Shown here: positions 1 through 9,611 of the stretch, in pieces
Layout: each line of letters starts with the position of its first letter
Numbering within the stretch: position 1 is the first letter of the stretch
From: an uncultured Pelagibacteraceae bacterium
GTDB taxonomy: Bacteria; Pseudomonadota; Alphaproteobacteria; Pelagibacterales; Pelagibacteraceae
DNA: 64,000 nucleotides
Reading direction: 5' to 3'
NCBI GenBank assembly: GCA_902613855.1
Contig: CACMIX010000002.1
Coordinates: 123,998 to 187,997, forward strand
Translations under genes and position numbers: made by a program
The notes under the pieces: model-generated
What the model saw: the letters and a program-made list of their open reading frames with translations, nothing else
Databases searched by the model: none
What the model was told of the DNA's origin: nothing

Positions 1-570
1 TTCAGTGATAGTTTCATTTGAGGGGAGTAAGTTATTTTTTTTAACATGAATACCCAAAAGAACAGGTTTATTTAATTTGACCGCAACGTTTGATGCTATG
101 TCTATTTCTCTTCCACTTGAAACAACATCTAAATAAAAAAAATCTACATATGGAGCAATAACCTCAGCTTGTTCATAAAAAGCTTTTTCTAATTCTTTGC
201 TATCTCTTTGATCTTCTACATAAGTATCATTTTGACATGGTAAGCTACCAGCAATTAAAACATCTTTTCCAGATTTTTCCTTTGCTTTAATAGATAATAA
301 ACAAGCTTGTTCGTTTATATATACAAAGTCTTTATCAACTTTATTTTGTATTAATCTAATTTTTCTCGCCGAAAAGGTATTTGTAAGTATCACCTCAGAT
401 CCGGCATTTATAAATGATAAGTGTACGTTAACAACCAGATCATGAAATTTTTTATCTAAATTAGCACTAGCGGACCACAACGTGCCTTTAGAAATTAATC
501 CTTTGGCTAATAGCTGTTGCCCCATACCGCCATCCAAAATTCTAATATTTTTAAAAAAATTAGTATCCAT
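1..570 (-). CDS. Homocysteine S-methyltransferase (BHMT-like) family protein, C-terminus beyond the left edge
   Basis: Minus-strand ORF open to the window edge with ATG at 570; translation begins MDTNFFKNIRILDGGMGQQLLAKGL..., then TNTFSARK, typical of the homocysteine S-methyltransferase domain. Confidence 0.8.
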   Translation of the reverse strand, partial: MDTNFFKNIRILDGGMGQQLLAKGLISKGTLWSASANLDKKFHDLVVNVHLSFINAGSEVILTNTFSARKIRLIQNKVDKDFVYINEQACLLSIKAKEKSGKDVLIAGSLPCQNDTYVEDQRDSKELEKAFYEQAEVIAPYVDFFYLDVVSSGREIDIASNVAVKLNKPVLLGIHVKKNNLLPSNETITE

Positions 571-1161
571 TTATTTTTTAAAAATAATTTTTACATTAAA
601 AGAAAATGATCGTCTTTCTCCATTTATGTTAAATGGATATGCAGTGTGCATTAGATAGTTTGGAAATATTATTAAGTCTCCAATTTTTGGAATTAGATTA
701 TAAATACTATTACAAAGAAATGCTTTTTGTCCATTTATAAAGTCAATTGTTCCATTGGTTTTAAGTTTTTTATTTTTAACTAAATTGTTTTTTGTCATAT
801 TTTTTGGCAAAGTTAAATATCCAACCCCAGACAAATCGCCAGTATGATAATGGATAGGGTTATACTCACCTTTAAACTGTCGAACAACCCAAAGATTAAG
901 TATTTTTACTTCTTTTATATTTTTAATTTGTTCATTGGCTAAAAATTTTTTGATATTTATTCTTAGTTCTTTAAATAAATATTTTTTAATAAAATTATTT
1001 GAAATCTTTATTTCATTTTTTATTTGACTCGCTAATTTTGAACTATAATCAATTTTTTTATTATTTGATTTTTTATCAAATTCCTCATTTAGTTTATTTA
1101 TAAACCTTTTAGATATTTTTGTTTTTCCAATAGAGGGACCAAATGGCTTAATATTTTTCAT
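571..1161 (-). CDS. Putative 2OG-Fe(II) oxygenase family protein
   Basis: ORF; NPIHYHTGDLSGVGYLTLP and a later MHTAYPF resemble 2OG-Fe(II) oxygenase metal-site segments. Confidence 0.65.
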   Translation of the reverse strand: MKNIKPFGPSIGKTKISKRFINKLNEEFDKKSNNKKIDYSSKLASQIKNEIKISNNFIKKYLFKELRINIKKFLANEQIKNIKEVKILNLWVVRQFKGEYNPIHYHTGDLSGVGYLTLPKNMTKNNLVKNKKLKTNGTIDFINGQKAFLCNSIYNLIPKIGDLIIFPNYLMHTAYPFNINGERRSFSFNVKIIFKK

Positions 1162-1206
1162 AACTAAATTGATTATATTATAAATCTACAAAATCAATGT
1201 GACGGT

Positions 1207-2220
1207 TTAAAATTTAATAAGCTCAAATTTTTTTGTTTTTAAAGATTTATTTGCTGTTTCAGCCAATATCACTGACATTCTTCCATCTTCAAAATTTGCC
1301 CGTGGTTTAATGTTTTTTTTACAAAGTCTTGCTAAGTCACTTAATTGGTTTTTAAATGCCTCTGAATATCTCTCGATAAAAAAATTTTTAAAAGATCGTT
1401 TACTTCCTGTTGAATTTTTAAAATAGGATGTTGTTTCTAAATCTCTTTGATTTTCAGAAATTACCATCCCTTTACTACCAAATAACTCAACTCTTTGATC
1501 ATAACCAAAACTACAATGCCTTGAATTTGTTATTACACACTGGACACCTTTCCTAGTTTTCATTACCACTGTAGCTAATTCTAAATCTTTTACTTTTTTA
1601 AATTTTTTATCTTTAAAGTATTCACCTGTTGCAAATAAATGCTTAAACTCATCTGAGCCCACATAGTATCTTGCTAAATCAAAGTCATGGATCATCATAT
1701 CCTTAAAAATACCACCAGAATTTTTCAAGTAATCAGTTGAAGGAGGTGCAGGGTCCCGACTGGTAATAATTATTTTTTCTAATTTACCAATTTTTCCATT
1801 AACAAGATTTTTTTTCAAAGAATTATGTCCTGCATCATATCTTCTATTAAAACCAATTTGAATCTTTGGATTGAACTTAGAAAGTTTTTTTTTGTATTCA
1901 TCAATTTTTTTTAAACTTAAATCTAATGGTTTTTCACAGAATACAATTTTTTTATTTCTAACTGCTTTATCAATATAATTTAAATGTGTCTTAGTACTTG
2001 TGGCTATAAAAATACATTTAATGCTCTTATCATTGAATGCAACATTGGGATTATTAATAGGAATTGACTTATATTTTTTTCCTAATTGGTTATTTAAATT
2101 TTTATCAATATCAAATGTATATTTTAAATTGAATTCTGCATGATTAATTAAATTTAAGGCATGCATCTGGCCTATTCTTCCAAGACCAAGTAATGCAATA
2201 TTTATTTGATTTTGACCCAT
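1207..2220 (-). CDS. Gfo/Idh/MocA oxidoreductase, inositol 2-dehydrogenase-like
   Basis: N-terminal GLGRIGQMHALN Rossmann motif, FCEKPLDL (EKP motif), GGIFKDMMIHDFDLARY. Confidence 0.8.
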   Translation of the reverse strand: MGQNQINIALLGLGRIGQMHALNLINHAEFNLKYTFDIDKNLNNQLGKKYKSIPINNPNVAFNDKSIKCIFIATSTKTHLNYIDKAVRNKKIVFCEKPLDLSLKKIDEYKKKLSKFNPKIQIGFNRRYDAGHNSLKKNLVNGKIGKLEKIIITSRDPAPPSTDYLKNSGGIFKDMMIHDFDLARYYVGSDEFKHLFATGEYFKDKKFKKVKDLELATVVMKTRKGVQCVITNSRHCSFGYDQRVELFGSKGMVISENQRDLETTSYFKNSTGSKRSFKNFFIERYSEAFKNQLSDLARLCKKNIKPRANFEDGRMSVILAETANKSLKTKKFELIKF

Positions 2221-3338
2221 CTTTTATTTTTTGATGAAACTTTACAAGCATTTATAAATTTTGCTGTTTCCAATCCCTCATCCTCATTTGGATAAAAATA
2301 TCTTTTTTTTGATTTATTTTTTAAGGAGTCGGCAAATTCTCTATAAATATTTGCAAATGCATCCAAATATCCTTCTGGATGTCCGAATTTTATTCTAGAG
2401 AATTTTTTTGAAAGCTCAGCATTATGAAAACCTCTCTCAAGGTATCTTACTGCGCCCTTGTCTGGATTTAATTTTAGATAATTTGGGTCATTTTGAACCC
2501 ACTCTAAGCTTCCTTTAGAACCAAATACTCTAATTCTAAGACCATAAACTCCACCTTTAGCCATGACGCTTGTCCAAAACATACCTTTTGCACCGTTTGT
2601 AAAATTAATCATTACTTGTGCGTTATCATCCATTTTTATTTTTTTTGAAATTTGTTTAATATCAGCAAAAATTTTTTCTGCTTTTAATCCTGAAATATAT
2701 GTAGCTAAATGGTAAGCATGAGTTCCAATTTCATTAAGAACAGCAGATGCACCGACTATTTTATTATCTATTTTCCATTTTAGTTTTTTTTTGGCATTTC
2801 TTACATTAATTTTTGTTCCACCAGACCAATCCTGGATATATTCAACATTCACATATTCAATTTTTCCAATTTTATCTTTTTCTATTAAAACTTTAGCTTC
2901 TCTAACCATTGGGTAAGCTGAGTAGTTATGAGTTAAAGCATATTTAATTTTTTTATTTGATTTTATTTTTTTATAAAGTTTTTTGGCTTGATCTAGATTA
3001 CCAGCAAATGGTTTATCCGAGATAATATTGATATTTTTTTCAATAAATTTTTCAGCAATAATTTGATGACTTGATGGGGGCGTCATTATCGAGACTACTT
3101 GAATACCATCATTTCTTTTTGACTCTTTCAAAGCCATCTCTTTAAAAGTTGAATAGCATCTATCTTTAGAGATACCTAAAGTTTTTCCAAAGTTAATTGA
3201 TAATTTTGCATTTCTTGAGAATACACCAGCTACTATTTCGTACTTGTCATCAAATCTTGCAGAAATTCGATGGACATGACCTATCCAAGATTTTGGACCT
3301 CCACCAACGATACCTAAGGATAATTTATTTGTATTCAT
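2202..3338 (-). CDS. Gfo/Idh/MocA family oxidoreductase
   Basis: GIVGGGPKSWIGHVHR, NIISDKPFAGNLDQA, NEIGTHAYHLATY; overlaps the downstream gene start by 19 nt. Confidence 0.8.
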   Translation of the reverse strand: MNTNKLSLGIVGGGPKSWIGHVHRISARFDDKYEIVAGVFSRNAKLSINFGKTLGISKDRCYSTFKEMALKESKRNDGIQVVSIMTPPSSHQIIAEKFIEKNINIISDKPFAGNLDQAKKLYKKIKSNKKIKYALTHNYSAYPMVREAKVLIEKDKIGKIEYVNVEYIQDWSGGTKINVRNAKKKLKWKIDNKIVGASAVLNEIGTHAYHLATYISGLKAEKIFADIKQISKKIKMDDNAQVMINFTNGAKGMFWTSVMAKGGVYGLRIRVFGSKGSLEWVQNDPNYLKLNPDKGAVRYLERGFHNAELSKKFSRIKFGHPEGYLDAFANIYREFADSLKNKSKKRYFYPNEDEGLETAKFINACKVSSKNKRWVKIK

Positions 3339-3377
3339 TAGATTATGATTTTATATATCATAACAAATATAAGTATT

Positions 3378-4277
3378 ATGTCAGTAAAATTAGGAATAGC
3401 ACCAATAGCATGGAGCAATGACGACATGCCTGAACTTGGTGGTGAAACACCTTTGGAACAGTGTTTATCAGAAGCAAGTGAAGCAGGTTTTTCTGGAATA
3501 GAGTCTGGAGGGAAATTTCCAAAAAAATCAGAGGAACTCATTCCATTGTTACAAAAATATAAACTAAAGTTATGTTCAGGCTGGTACAGTGCAAATTTGA
3601 GAAAAAATTCTGTAAAGGATGAAATTATATTAATTCAAGAGCAACTAAATCTTTTTCAAGATTGTAAAGCACCATGTATTGTATTTGCTGAAGTGTCAGA
3701 CTCTATTGCTGGAGACCCAAATAGACCCTTATCCAGTAGACCACAAATGAATAAAGATGAATGGAATGAATATTGTAAAAAAATTTCTGAGATGGGAAAA
3801 TATTTAGAAGACCAAGATATGCCTTTAGCTTATCATCATCACATGGGTACAGTTATCGAAACAGAAGATGACACAAAAAGACTGTTAGAAAACACAAGTG
3901 ACCAAGTCAAATTAATACTAGATACTGGTCACATGCTATTTGCCAAAGGTAATTCTGTAAAAATAGCAGAAGATTATAAAGACAGAATAATTCATATACA
4001 CTGTAAGGACATGAGAGAAGATATTTTAAATAAATCCCTTGAAAAAGATTGGAGTTTTAGAAAAGCATTTTTAGAGGGAGCTTTTACAGTACCAGGAGAC
4101 GGATGCATTGATTATAAGCCTTTATTGAAATATTTAAAAAATATTGATTATAAGGGCTGGTTAGTTGTAGAAGCAGAACAAGATCCAGCTAAAGCAAATC
4201 CTTTAGAATATGCAAAAAAAGGTTTCAAATATTTATCTGAGGTGTGTGCAGATATTGATCTTAAAATAGCTTTATAG
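3378..4277 (+). CDS. iolE: Myo-inosose-2 dehydratase (IolE-like TIM-barrel)
   Basis: MSVKLGIAPIAWSNDDMPELGGETPLEQCLSEASEAGFSGIESGGKFPK is IolE-like; ORF-track start at 3345 replaced by the better ATG at 3378. Confidence 0.85.
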   Translation: MSVKLGIAPIAWSNDDMPELGGETPLEQCLSEASEAGFSGIESGGKFPKKSEELIPLLQKYKLKLCSGWYSANLRKNSVKDEIILIQEQLNLFQDCKAPCIVFAEVSDSIAGDPNRPLSSRPQMNKDEWNEYCKKISEMGKYLEDQDMPLAYHHHMGTVIETEDDTKRLLENTSDQVKLILDTGHMLFAKGNSVKIAEDYKDRIIHIHCKDMREDILNKSLEKDWSFRKAFLEGAFTVPGDGCIDYKPLLKYLKNIDYKGWLVVEAEQDPAKANPLEYAKKGFKYLSEVCADIDLKIAL

Positions 4278-5234
4278 TTTTACTTTTTTTGAATTTTCTA
4301 AACTACCGTCAAAAAAATCAAATATATTTTGTATAGTTTCTTTACCCATTCTTGTCATACATTCTTCTGTGAAAGCTGCAGTATGTGGACTCAAAAAAAC
4401 TTTCTTATTTTTTAAAAGAGGATTGTTTTCAGCAGGAGGTTCAGTTTCAAATACATCCAAACCAGCACCAAAGATTAAATTTTCGTTTAAAGCTCTATCT
4501 AAATCAACTTCGTTCACAATACCTCCTCTGGCGGCATTGATTATAATACAATTCTTTTTCATAGATTTAAGTAATTCATAATTAATTATATTTTTTGTTT
4601 CATCATTCAAGGGAATGTGAAGTGACATTACATCCATATCTTTTGATGTTTCGCTTAAATTATCCACTTTTGTACCACCACGTTTTTCTATAAATTCTTT
4701 AGAAACAAAAGGATCAAAAACAAAAACATTCATTTCAAAACCGAGACACCTTTTAATTAAGGCTTGTCCTATTCTACCAAATCCTGCAATTAAAATATTT
4801 TTATTCCATAGTTCTATCGTTTTAGGTAATTTATTTCTTTCATTAAATTTTCCATTTTTTACAGTGTCATCATACATGCTGCCTCTTTTAGAAATATTTA
4901 GAGTCATGAACATTACATGTTCAGCTACCGCCACTGCGTTTGCAGTTGCTGTAATGGCTAAAGTAATATTCTTTTTTTTTGAAACCTCTAAATCGATATT
5001 GTCATATCCAACACCATGTCTTGAAATAATTTTAAGATTATTAGCAGCTTCAATTACTTCCCCACTAAGTTTAGCAGTACGAATTGAAATACCATCGCAG
5101 TCTTTAATTTTTGATTTTAGAAATTCTGTATCGACGTTATCTACAACTTCATATTCAAAATTTGAATTATCTTTTAAAAGGTTGATACCTTCTTCATGAA
5201 TAGGCTGAATAACAAGAATTTTTTTCATATTCAC
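4272..5234 (-). CDS. D-isomer-specific 2-hydroxyacid dehydrogenase (phosphoglycerate dehydrogenase-like)
   Basis: GFGRIGQALIKRC, NAARGGIVNEVDL, GAGLDVFETEPP motifs. Confidence 0.85.
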   Translation of the reverse strand: MNMKKILVIQPIHEEGINLLKDNSNFEYEVVDNVDTEFLKSKIKDCDGISIRTAKLSGEVIEAANNLKIISRHGVGYDNIDLEVSKKKNITLAITATANAVAVAEHVMFMTLNISKRGSMYDDTVKNGKFNERNKLPKTIELWNKNILIAGFGRIGQALIKRCLGFEMNVFVFDPFVSKEFIEKRGGTKVDNLSETSKDMDVMSLHIPLNDETKNIINYELLKSMKKNCIIINAARGGIVNEVDLDRALNENLIFGAGLDVFETEPPAENNPLLKNKKVFLSPHTAAFTEECMTRMGKETIQNIFDFFDGSLENSKKVKL

Positions 5235-5268
5235 TTATACACCTATATTTGTTTTATAAAATATTTAA

Positions 5269-6258
5269 TTAAGAGTTAATTAAATTCGAAAGGTCTCTTT
5301 TATTATTTTTGAAAGTAGGGAGTGGATATTTAAATGCATATTTTCTTGGTATACATTTTTCTTTAGCTTTCTCCCAAAGTGTTAACCACTGTTTAAAATT
5401 TTGAATTTTAATATTATTTTTATTTTTACTTCTAACATAAAAGTTTGGAAGTGGCTCTCTACCAGACGGTTGTCCAGCAACATTATATCTAAGGTCAGCA
5501 CTTATTCTAAAATCATTTGATCTATTTGGTAATGAGCAATGTATTGAATGTTTATGTAAAAGAATAATGTCGCCTACATCCGCTTCTAAAGGGACATGTT
5601 TCATTTTATCTAATAATTTGCTATTTTTTAATTCAACTTGGCCTCTATATCCTGGTATATGATTTAATAATCCCATTTTATTAATTTCTTTGACTGTAAT
5701 CATACAGCCATTTTTTTTTGTAGTTTTAGTAAAAGGTATCCAAACAGTGACCATTTCAGTTAACTTTTGTCCTTTAGAATTTAGAACAGCAGCATCTTGA
5801 TGCCATGGTGTTCTTCCACTCAATCCATCATGCAAAGAATCTTTTGGCAATTTTTTTTCTGGTTGCTTAATTCTTGTATTTTGCACTGGATTAGACATTA
5901 TTTCTTTACCTAAAATCTTTTCAACTACATCTAAAATATTTTTATTTGTAATTAAGTTCCACAGCGATTGAGTGGCAAAATAATCACTTTCTGGTTTTAC
6001 ATGATCTCTAGGTAATCTGGTATTGAAGTATTGATCTAGATCATGAATATTTAATTTTGAAACGTACGAGTATTTTTTTTTAAAATCCAAATTTAAAATT
6101 TTCTGTATATTTTTCTTTCTTGCATATTTTTGAATTAAGCAATCCATCACAAATTCCATATCATTCAAAACTGGTTTAAGATCTTTTTTAAAGTTAAGTA
6201 TATTTTTAACTATTAAATAACCCTGTTCATGTAATTTTTTTTTAAGATTATTTTTCAT
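5269..6258 (-). CDS. Phytanoyl-CoA dioxygenase (PhyH) family protein
   Basis: TPWHQDAAVLNSKG (HxD), VTVWIPFTKTTKKNGCM, distal His and HSIHCSLPNRSNDFRISADLRY. Confidence 0.8.
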   Translation of the reverse strand: MKNNLKKKLHEQGYLIVKNILNFKKDLKPVLNDMEFVMDCLIQKYARKKNIQKILNLDFKKKYSYVSKLNIHDLDQYFNTRLPRDHVKPESDYFATQSLWNLITNKNILDVVEKILGKEIMSNPVQNTRIKQPEKKLPKDSLHDGLSGRTPWHQDAAVLNSKGQKLTEMVTVWIPFTKTTKKNGCMITVKEINKMGLLNHIPGYRGQVELKNSKLLDKMKHVPLEADVGDIILLHKHSIHCSLPNRSNDFRISADLRYNVAGQPSGREPLPNFYVRSKNKNNIKIQNFKQWLTLWEKAKEKCIPRKYAFKYPLPTFKNNKRDLSNLINS

Positions 6259-6288
6259 ATTTAAATTTTATTTTATTACAAAAAAATA

Positions 6289-7158
6289 TCAATATTTAGG
6301 CTCTGAAGTTAAATAGTTTGCGTCATGGAAAGAGGTAAGCATTCTTTTTTTTGAATAAATTATATGTGGATAATATGTAGCATCTTTATATTTCCATATA
6401 ACAGGGGTATTTTGTGCATAACTTCCATAAATAAAAAACCTTTTAGGACAGTTCTTTTCGATAAAACGTTTAACTCCATGATATGAATTTGGAGTTGATT
6501 GAAAAAAAACTACAGTTCCTTTTTTAGGGGTAAATGATTTTACTATTTCAAGCTCACTCATTTTTGGAAATCTTTTAAAACTTTTTCTAATATTTTTTTT
6601 TGCTTTTTTTTTATAAATTGTCAAAGATCCCCCATTTTTTCTTGGAATATCTGTTAAATAAATTAAGAAATTATATAACCTGGTTATATCATCACGATGT
6701 GGTCTTAATCTGTATCCTCCTTTTGAGACTGAGAAATCAATATCCAAATTTACATTTGTGTGTTTGTAGTTTTTACCAAGTAAAGCCTTAAGTTCGATTG
6801 AATTTATCTTTTTTTTTATGGTAAATTTTTTAGTATTAAATAATTTTGGTGGATACAAATTTACCCATGATTGATTTTTAAAATTTTTTTTAAAAATATT
6901 CTCAATTTTATTATAAAACTTTTTACTATTAAATAATTGAAAAAGTTTTTTTGAAATTTTGGATTTATTGATATATTTTTTGAAGTTTTTTGAGCCCTTG
7001 TTAATTCTGCTTCTTCCGCCCATGATTAAATCATCAAACGTTTCAGATGAACTTATTTCTTTAATTAAAGACTCACAAAGATGATTTGAAATTGTGTTGT
7101 TACCAACTAAAATTGGAAAATTACTTTTAAACTTTTTTAATTTTTCAATTCTTAGCAT
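6289..7158 (-). CDS. 2OG-Fe(II) oxygenase superfamily protein
   Basis: RPHRDDITRLYNFLIYLTDIPRKNGGSLTIY ... YHGVKRF (HxD...H). Confidence 0.7.
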   Translation of the reverse strand: MLRIEKLKKFKSNFPILVGNNTISNHLCESLIKEISSSETFDDLIMGGRSRINKGSKNFKKYINKSKISKKLFQLFNSKKFYNKIENIFKKNFKNQSWVNLYPPKLFNTKKFTIKKKINSIELKALLGKNYKHTNVNLDIDFSVSKGGYRLRPHRDDITRLYNFLIYLTDIPRKNGGSLTIYKKKAKKNIRKSFKRFPKMSELEIVKSFTPKKGTVVFFQSTPNSYHGVKRFIEKNCPKRFFIYGSYAQNTPVIWKYKDATYYPHIIYSKKRMLTSFHDANYLTSEPKY

Positions 7159-8103
7159 TTAGCTATACATTCCCTCCTTTACTTTAATCATTTTATACAT
7201 CAGGTCGTTTAAAGGTGTATTAATACCGTGTTTTTTACCCAATTTTGATACCACTCCACTTATAAAGTCAATTTCGGTTTTTCTTTTATATTGCACATCG
7301 AAAGCCATTGAAGATTTATTAGTCTGATTAGAGTCTACAATCTTGTTAAACATAAAAAGACATTCATCCTCTGATACTTCTACACCATCTGCTAGTGCAA
7401 TTTTTCTAGTTTCTAGAATAATTTCCTTTCCAAGTGATCTAGAAATTTTATTTGCAGTATTATTTATATACAAATCAGTGTGATTGAGATCGAAGATGGC
7501 TGAAAGTGGACCTATTGCGGTTAATGCAAATAATTTCATCCACTTTCTCTTCTTAACATCATCTGCTGCAATTGTTTCTAATCCATAAGCTGTAAAAGTA
7601 TCAGCAATATCTTTTACTCTGTCACTCATACCTCCTTCATATTCACCAATCCAAGAGGGCAGAGATGCATGGTTCATAATATGTCCAGGACCTAAAATGT
7701 TTGATGCTTGAGTGGTTGTTCCGCCTAAAACTTTTTCGGTTCCAACTATTTCTTGCATAATTGCCTCGTGACCAAACCCATTTTGAAATGACATGAAGGC
7801 AGTTTTTTCACCAATAATATTTTTTACACTTTTTAAAGCAGGCTCCAATGATGTTGCTTTGCACATTACAATTACTGCATCAACTACACCTACACTTGAA
7901 GGGTCACTTGTAGCTTTGACTTTGATAAATCTGTCGCCACCATGTCCATCCATCTTTAGACCATTTTTATTTATGGTATCTACATGTTCTTTCCAAACAT
8001 CAATCAATGTTACATTTAAACCTTTTTCTGCTAACAAACCTCCAAATAAACAGCCCATAGCACCGGCACCTAGAACACCAACTTTTAAATCTTTATTAAT
8101 CAT
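7159..8103 (-). CDS. 2-dehydropantoate 2-reductase-like (ketopantoate reductase family) protein
   Basis: KVGVLGAGAMGCLFGGLLAEKGLNVTLID nucleotide-binding motif and family-typical C-terminal domain (KRKWMKLFALTAIGPLSAI). Confidence 0.8.
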   Translation of the reverse strand: MINKDLKVGVLGAGAMGCLFGGLLAEKGLNVTLIDVWKEHVDTINKNGLKMDGHGGDRFIKVKATSDPSSVGVVDAVIVMCKATSLEPALKSVKNIIGEKTAFMSFQNGFGHEAIMQEIVGTEKVLGGTTTQASNILGPGHIMNHASLPSWIGEYEGGMSDRVKDIADTFTAYGLETIAADDVKKRKWMKLFALTAIGPLSAIFDLNHTDLYINNTANKISRSLGKEIILETRKIALADGVEVSEDECLFMFNKIVDSNQTNKSSMAFDVQYKRKTEIDFISGVVSKLGKKHGINTPLNDLMYKMIKVKEGMYS

Positions 8104-8190
8104 TTAGACTTTCTTTAAATTAATTTATGTATAGATATTATATATATTATCTATAGACATTATGCAAAATAAAATATAGCTTAATTAGCA

Positions 8191-9159
8191 ATGCAATTAA
8201 ATATTGAAAAATCAAACTTTACAAAATACTCACTAGAAAAAATATCTGAGGCTTTACAAGTTGGATTATCAAATAATTATAAAGTTGTTGAGGTTTCTAT
8301 AGTTGATTGCCCTAATTTAAGAAATTGGGGATGTCCATCCGAAGGTATAAGTGGTAATCAAAAAATTATCGATGTTGGTGGTGAGCCCTACATGCATGAT
8401 CCTAATTTTATAGGAGCTGAGTTTGATTATGAAGAAATTTCAAAAATTATTGGTTCAGAAAAATCATATGCATTAGGTGCTGGTTCAGGTGCTATGTCTT
8501 GTTTAGATGGCCATTGTGGAGAACTGATTATAAATGAAAATTTAATTACATCTGAGTCAAAATCTATAATAGCTCGGGTTGGGATAAATAAAGAGTGTAT
8601 TGCTGAAAAATATACAGCAAGAAAACATGGTGGTTTAGGCAACGTTTTTTATACTGATGGAGTTAAAGGAAAAGTTATCAAAATTAAGATACATGGAAGA
8701 TCTGGTGAGCAGGGCTCTCTTCCTCAAGCTATGAGAAAAGCTTTAAAAGATAATTTAAAAATTGAAAAAAATGAACATTTAGCTTTAGCGGGTGTATTTA
8801 GAATTTTAAATGGAAAAATAAGATCACATGTTCAACCAGATTATTCGGATATTAAGCATGAATATTATGATCCTAAACAGATGAAGTGTGTTAAGGATTT
8901 TTTACAATTTTATGAACCTATCGGGCCAGAACTACAAGGTTATAGTGTTTTGTGGACAGGTGATCCAACAGGTGGAGATCTTAACTTAAGAGAGTCTGGT
9001 GAGCACACCCATTTTCACTCATATACAAAACAAAATATAGCTGGCCACTATCATTTTGATGTAACTCCAGAGGAAATTGAATATGAAGGTTATTTTAATA
9101 CTGCAGAAGAAGTACACAGGGTTAATAATATTTATAAAGAATTGAGTAATAAAAAATAA
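8191..9159 (+). CDS. DUF1907 / C11orf54-like putative Zn-dependent hydrolase
   Basis: VSIVDCPNLRNWG, ALGAGSGAMSCLDGHCGEL, HTHFHSYTKQNIAGHYHFDVTPEEIEYEGYF resemble human C11orf54 (HTHFFSRHGEGGHYHYDTTPDIVEYLGYF). Confidence 0.75.
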   Translation: MQLNIEKSNFTKYSLEKISEALQVGLSNNYKVVEVSIVDCPNLRNWGCPSEGISGNQKIIDVGGEPYMHDPNFIGAEFDYEEISKIIGSEKSYALGAGSGAMSCLDGHCGELIINENLITSESKSIIARVGINKECIAEKYTARKHGGLGNVFYTDGVKGKVIKIKIHGRSGEQGSLPQAMRKALKDNLKIEKNEHLALAGVFRILNGKIRSHVQPDYSDIKHEYYDPKQMKCVKDFLQFYEPIGPELQGYSVLWTGDPTGGDLNLRESGEHTHFHSYTKQNIAGHYHFDVTPEEIEYEGYFNTAEEVHRVNNIYKELSNKK

Positions 9160-9194
9160 TATTAAATTAATATTCTTTGAGATAATATTTTGGA

Positions 9195-9611
9195 ATGAAG
9201 AAACAGTTTAAGTACCCTAAGCATTTTGAGGAACAAAAAAAAATTCCTAAAATTACTCAAAAACGAATTAAATTAGCTGAAATTTCATTAGGGGATTTTG
9301 AAGGTAGATTGGAAAATGAATTACTTAATTGGTTTTCATTAACACCTCAGCATTGGATTATGCTTCACATGGTTATGCTTGCTTATTATAAAAATAAATC
9401 CATAACTAAAAATCAATTATTAAAAGTAATAGAAAAATCCTATTTAACTTCAAATATTTATATTGATACCGCCATCAAAAAAGGTTTTTTCAGAATAATC
9501 AGAAATGAAAAAGATAAGAGATCAATTTTTATATTACCATCTGTAATTACAATAAAAACCTTTGAAGGATTTATTGATAGAAGAGATATTCTTTACAAAG
9601 GTATTAAATGA
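9195..9611 (+). CDS. Small winged-helix, possibly MarR-like, transcriptional regulator
   Basis: HTH-like core and a wing-like RNEKDKRSIFILPS segment; overlaps the next gene by ATGA. Confidence 0.5.
   Translation: MKKQFKYPKHFEEQKKIPKITQKRIKLAEISLGDFEGRLENELLNWFSLTPQHWIMLHMVMLAYYKNKSITKNQLLKVIEKSYLTSNIYIDTAIKKGFFRIIRNEKDKRSIFILPSVITIKTFEGFIDRRDILYKGIK

Noticed and set aside
1-570. SAM-V riboswitch expected near a BHMT-like gene in SAR11
   Set aside because: The gene begins one base upstream of the neighbouring gene's stop, with no leader space and no recognisable motif
3197-3541. ORFs at 3197-3421 (+) and 3338-3541 (-)
   Set aside because: Overlap the Gfo/Idh and iolE coding starts; no motif support
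4369-5199. Plus-strand ORFs (4369-4581, 4864-5199) opposite the 2-hydroxyacid dehydrogenase
   Set aside because: They lie antisense within a clear enzyme gene and show no recognisable domain; shadow ORFs
7793-8107. Plus-strand 104-aa ORF opposite the ketopantoate reductase-like gene
   Set aside because: Antisense to the Rossmann N-terminus; low-complexity shadow ORF
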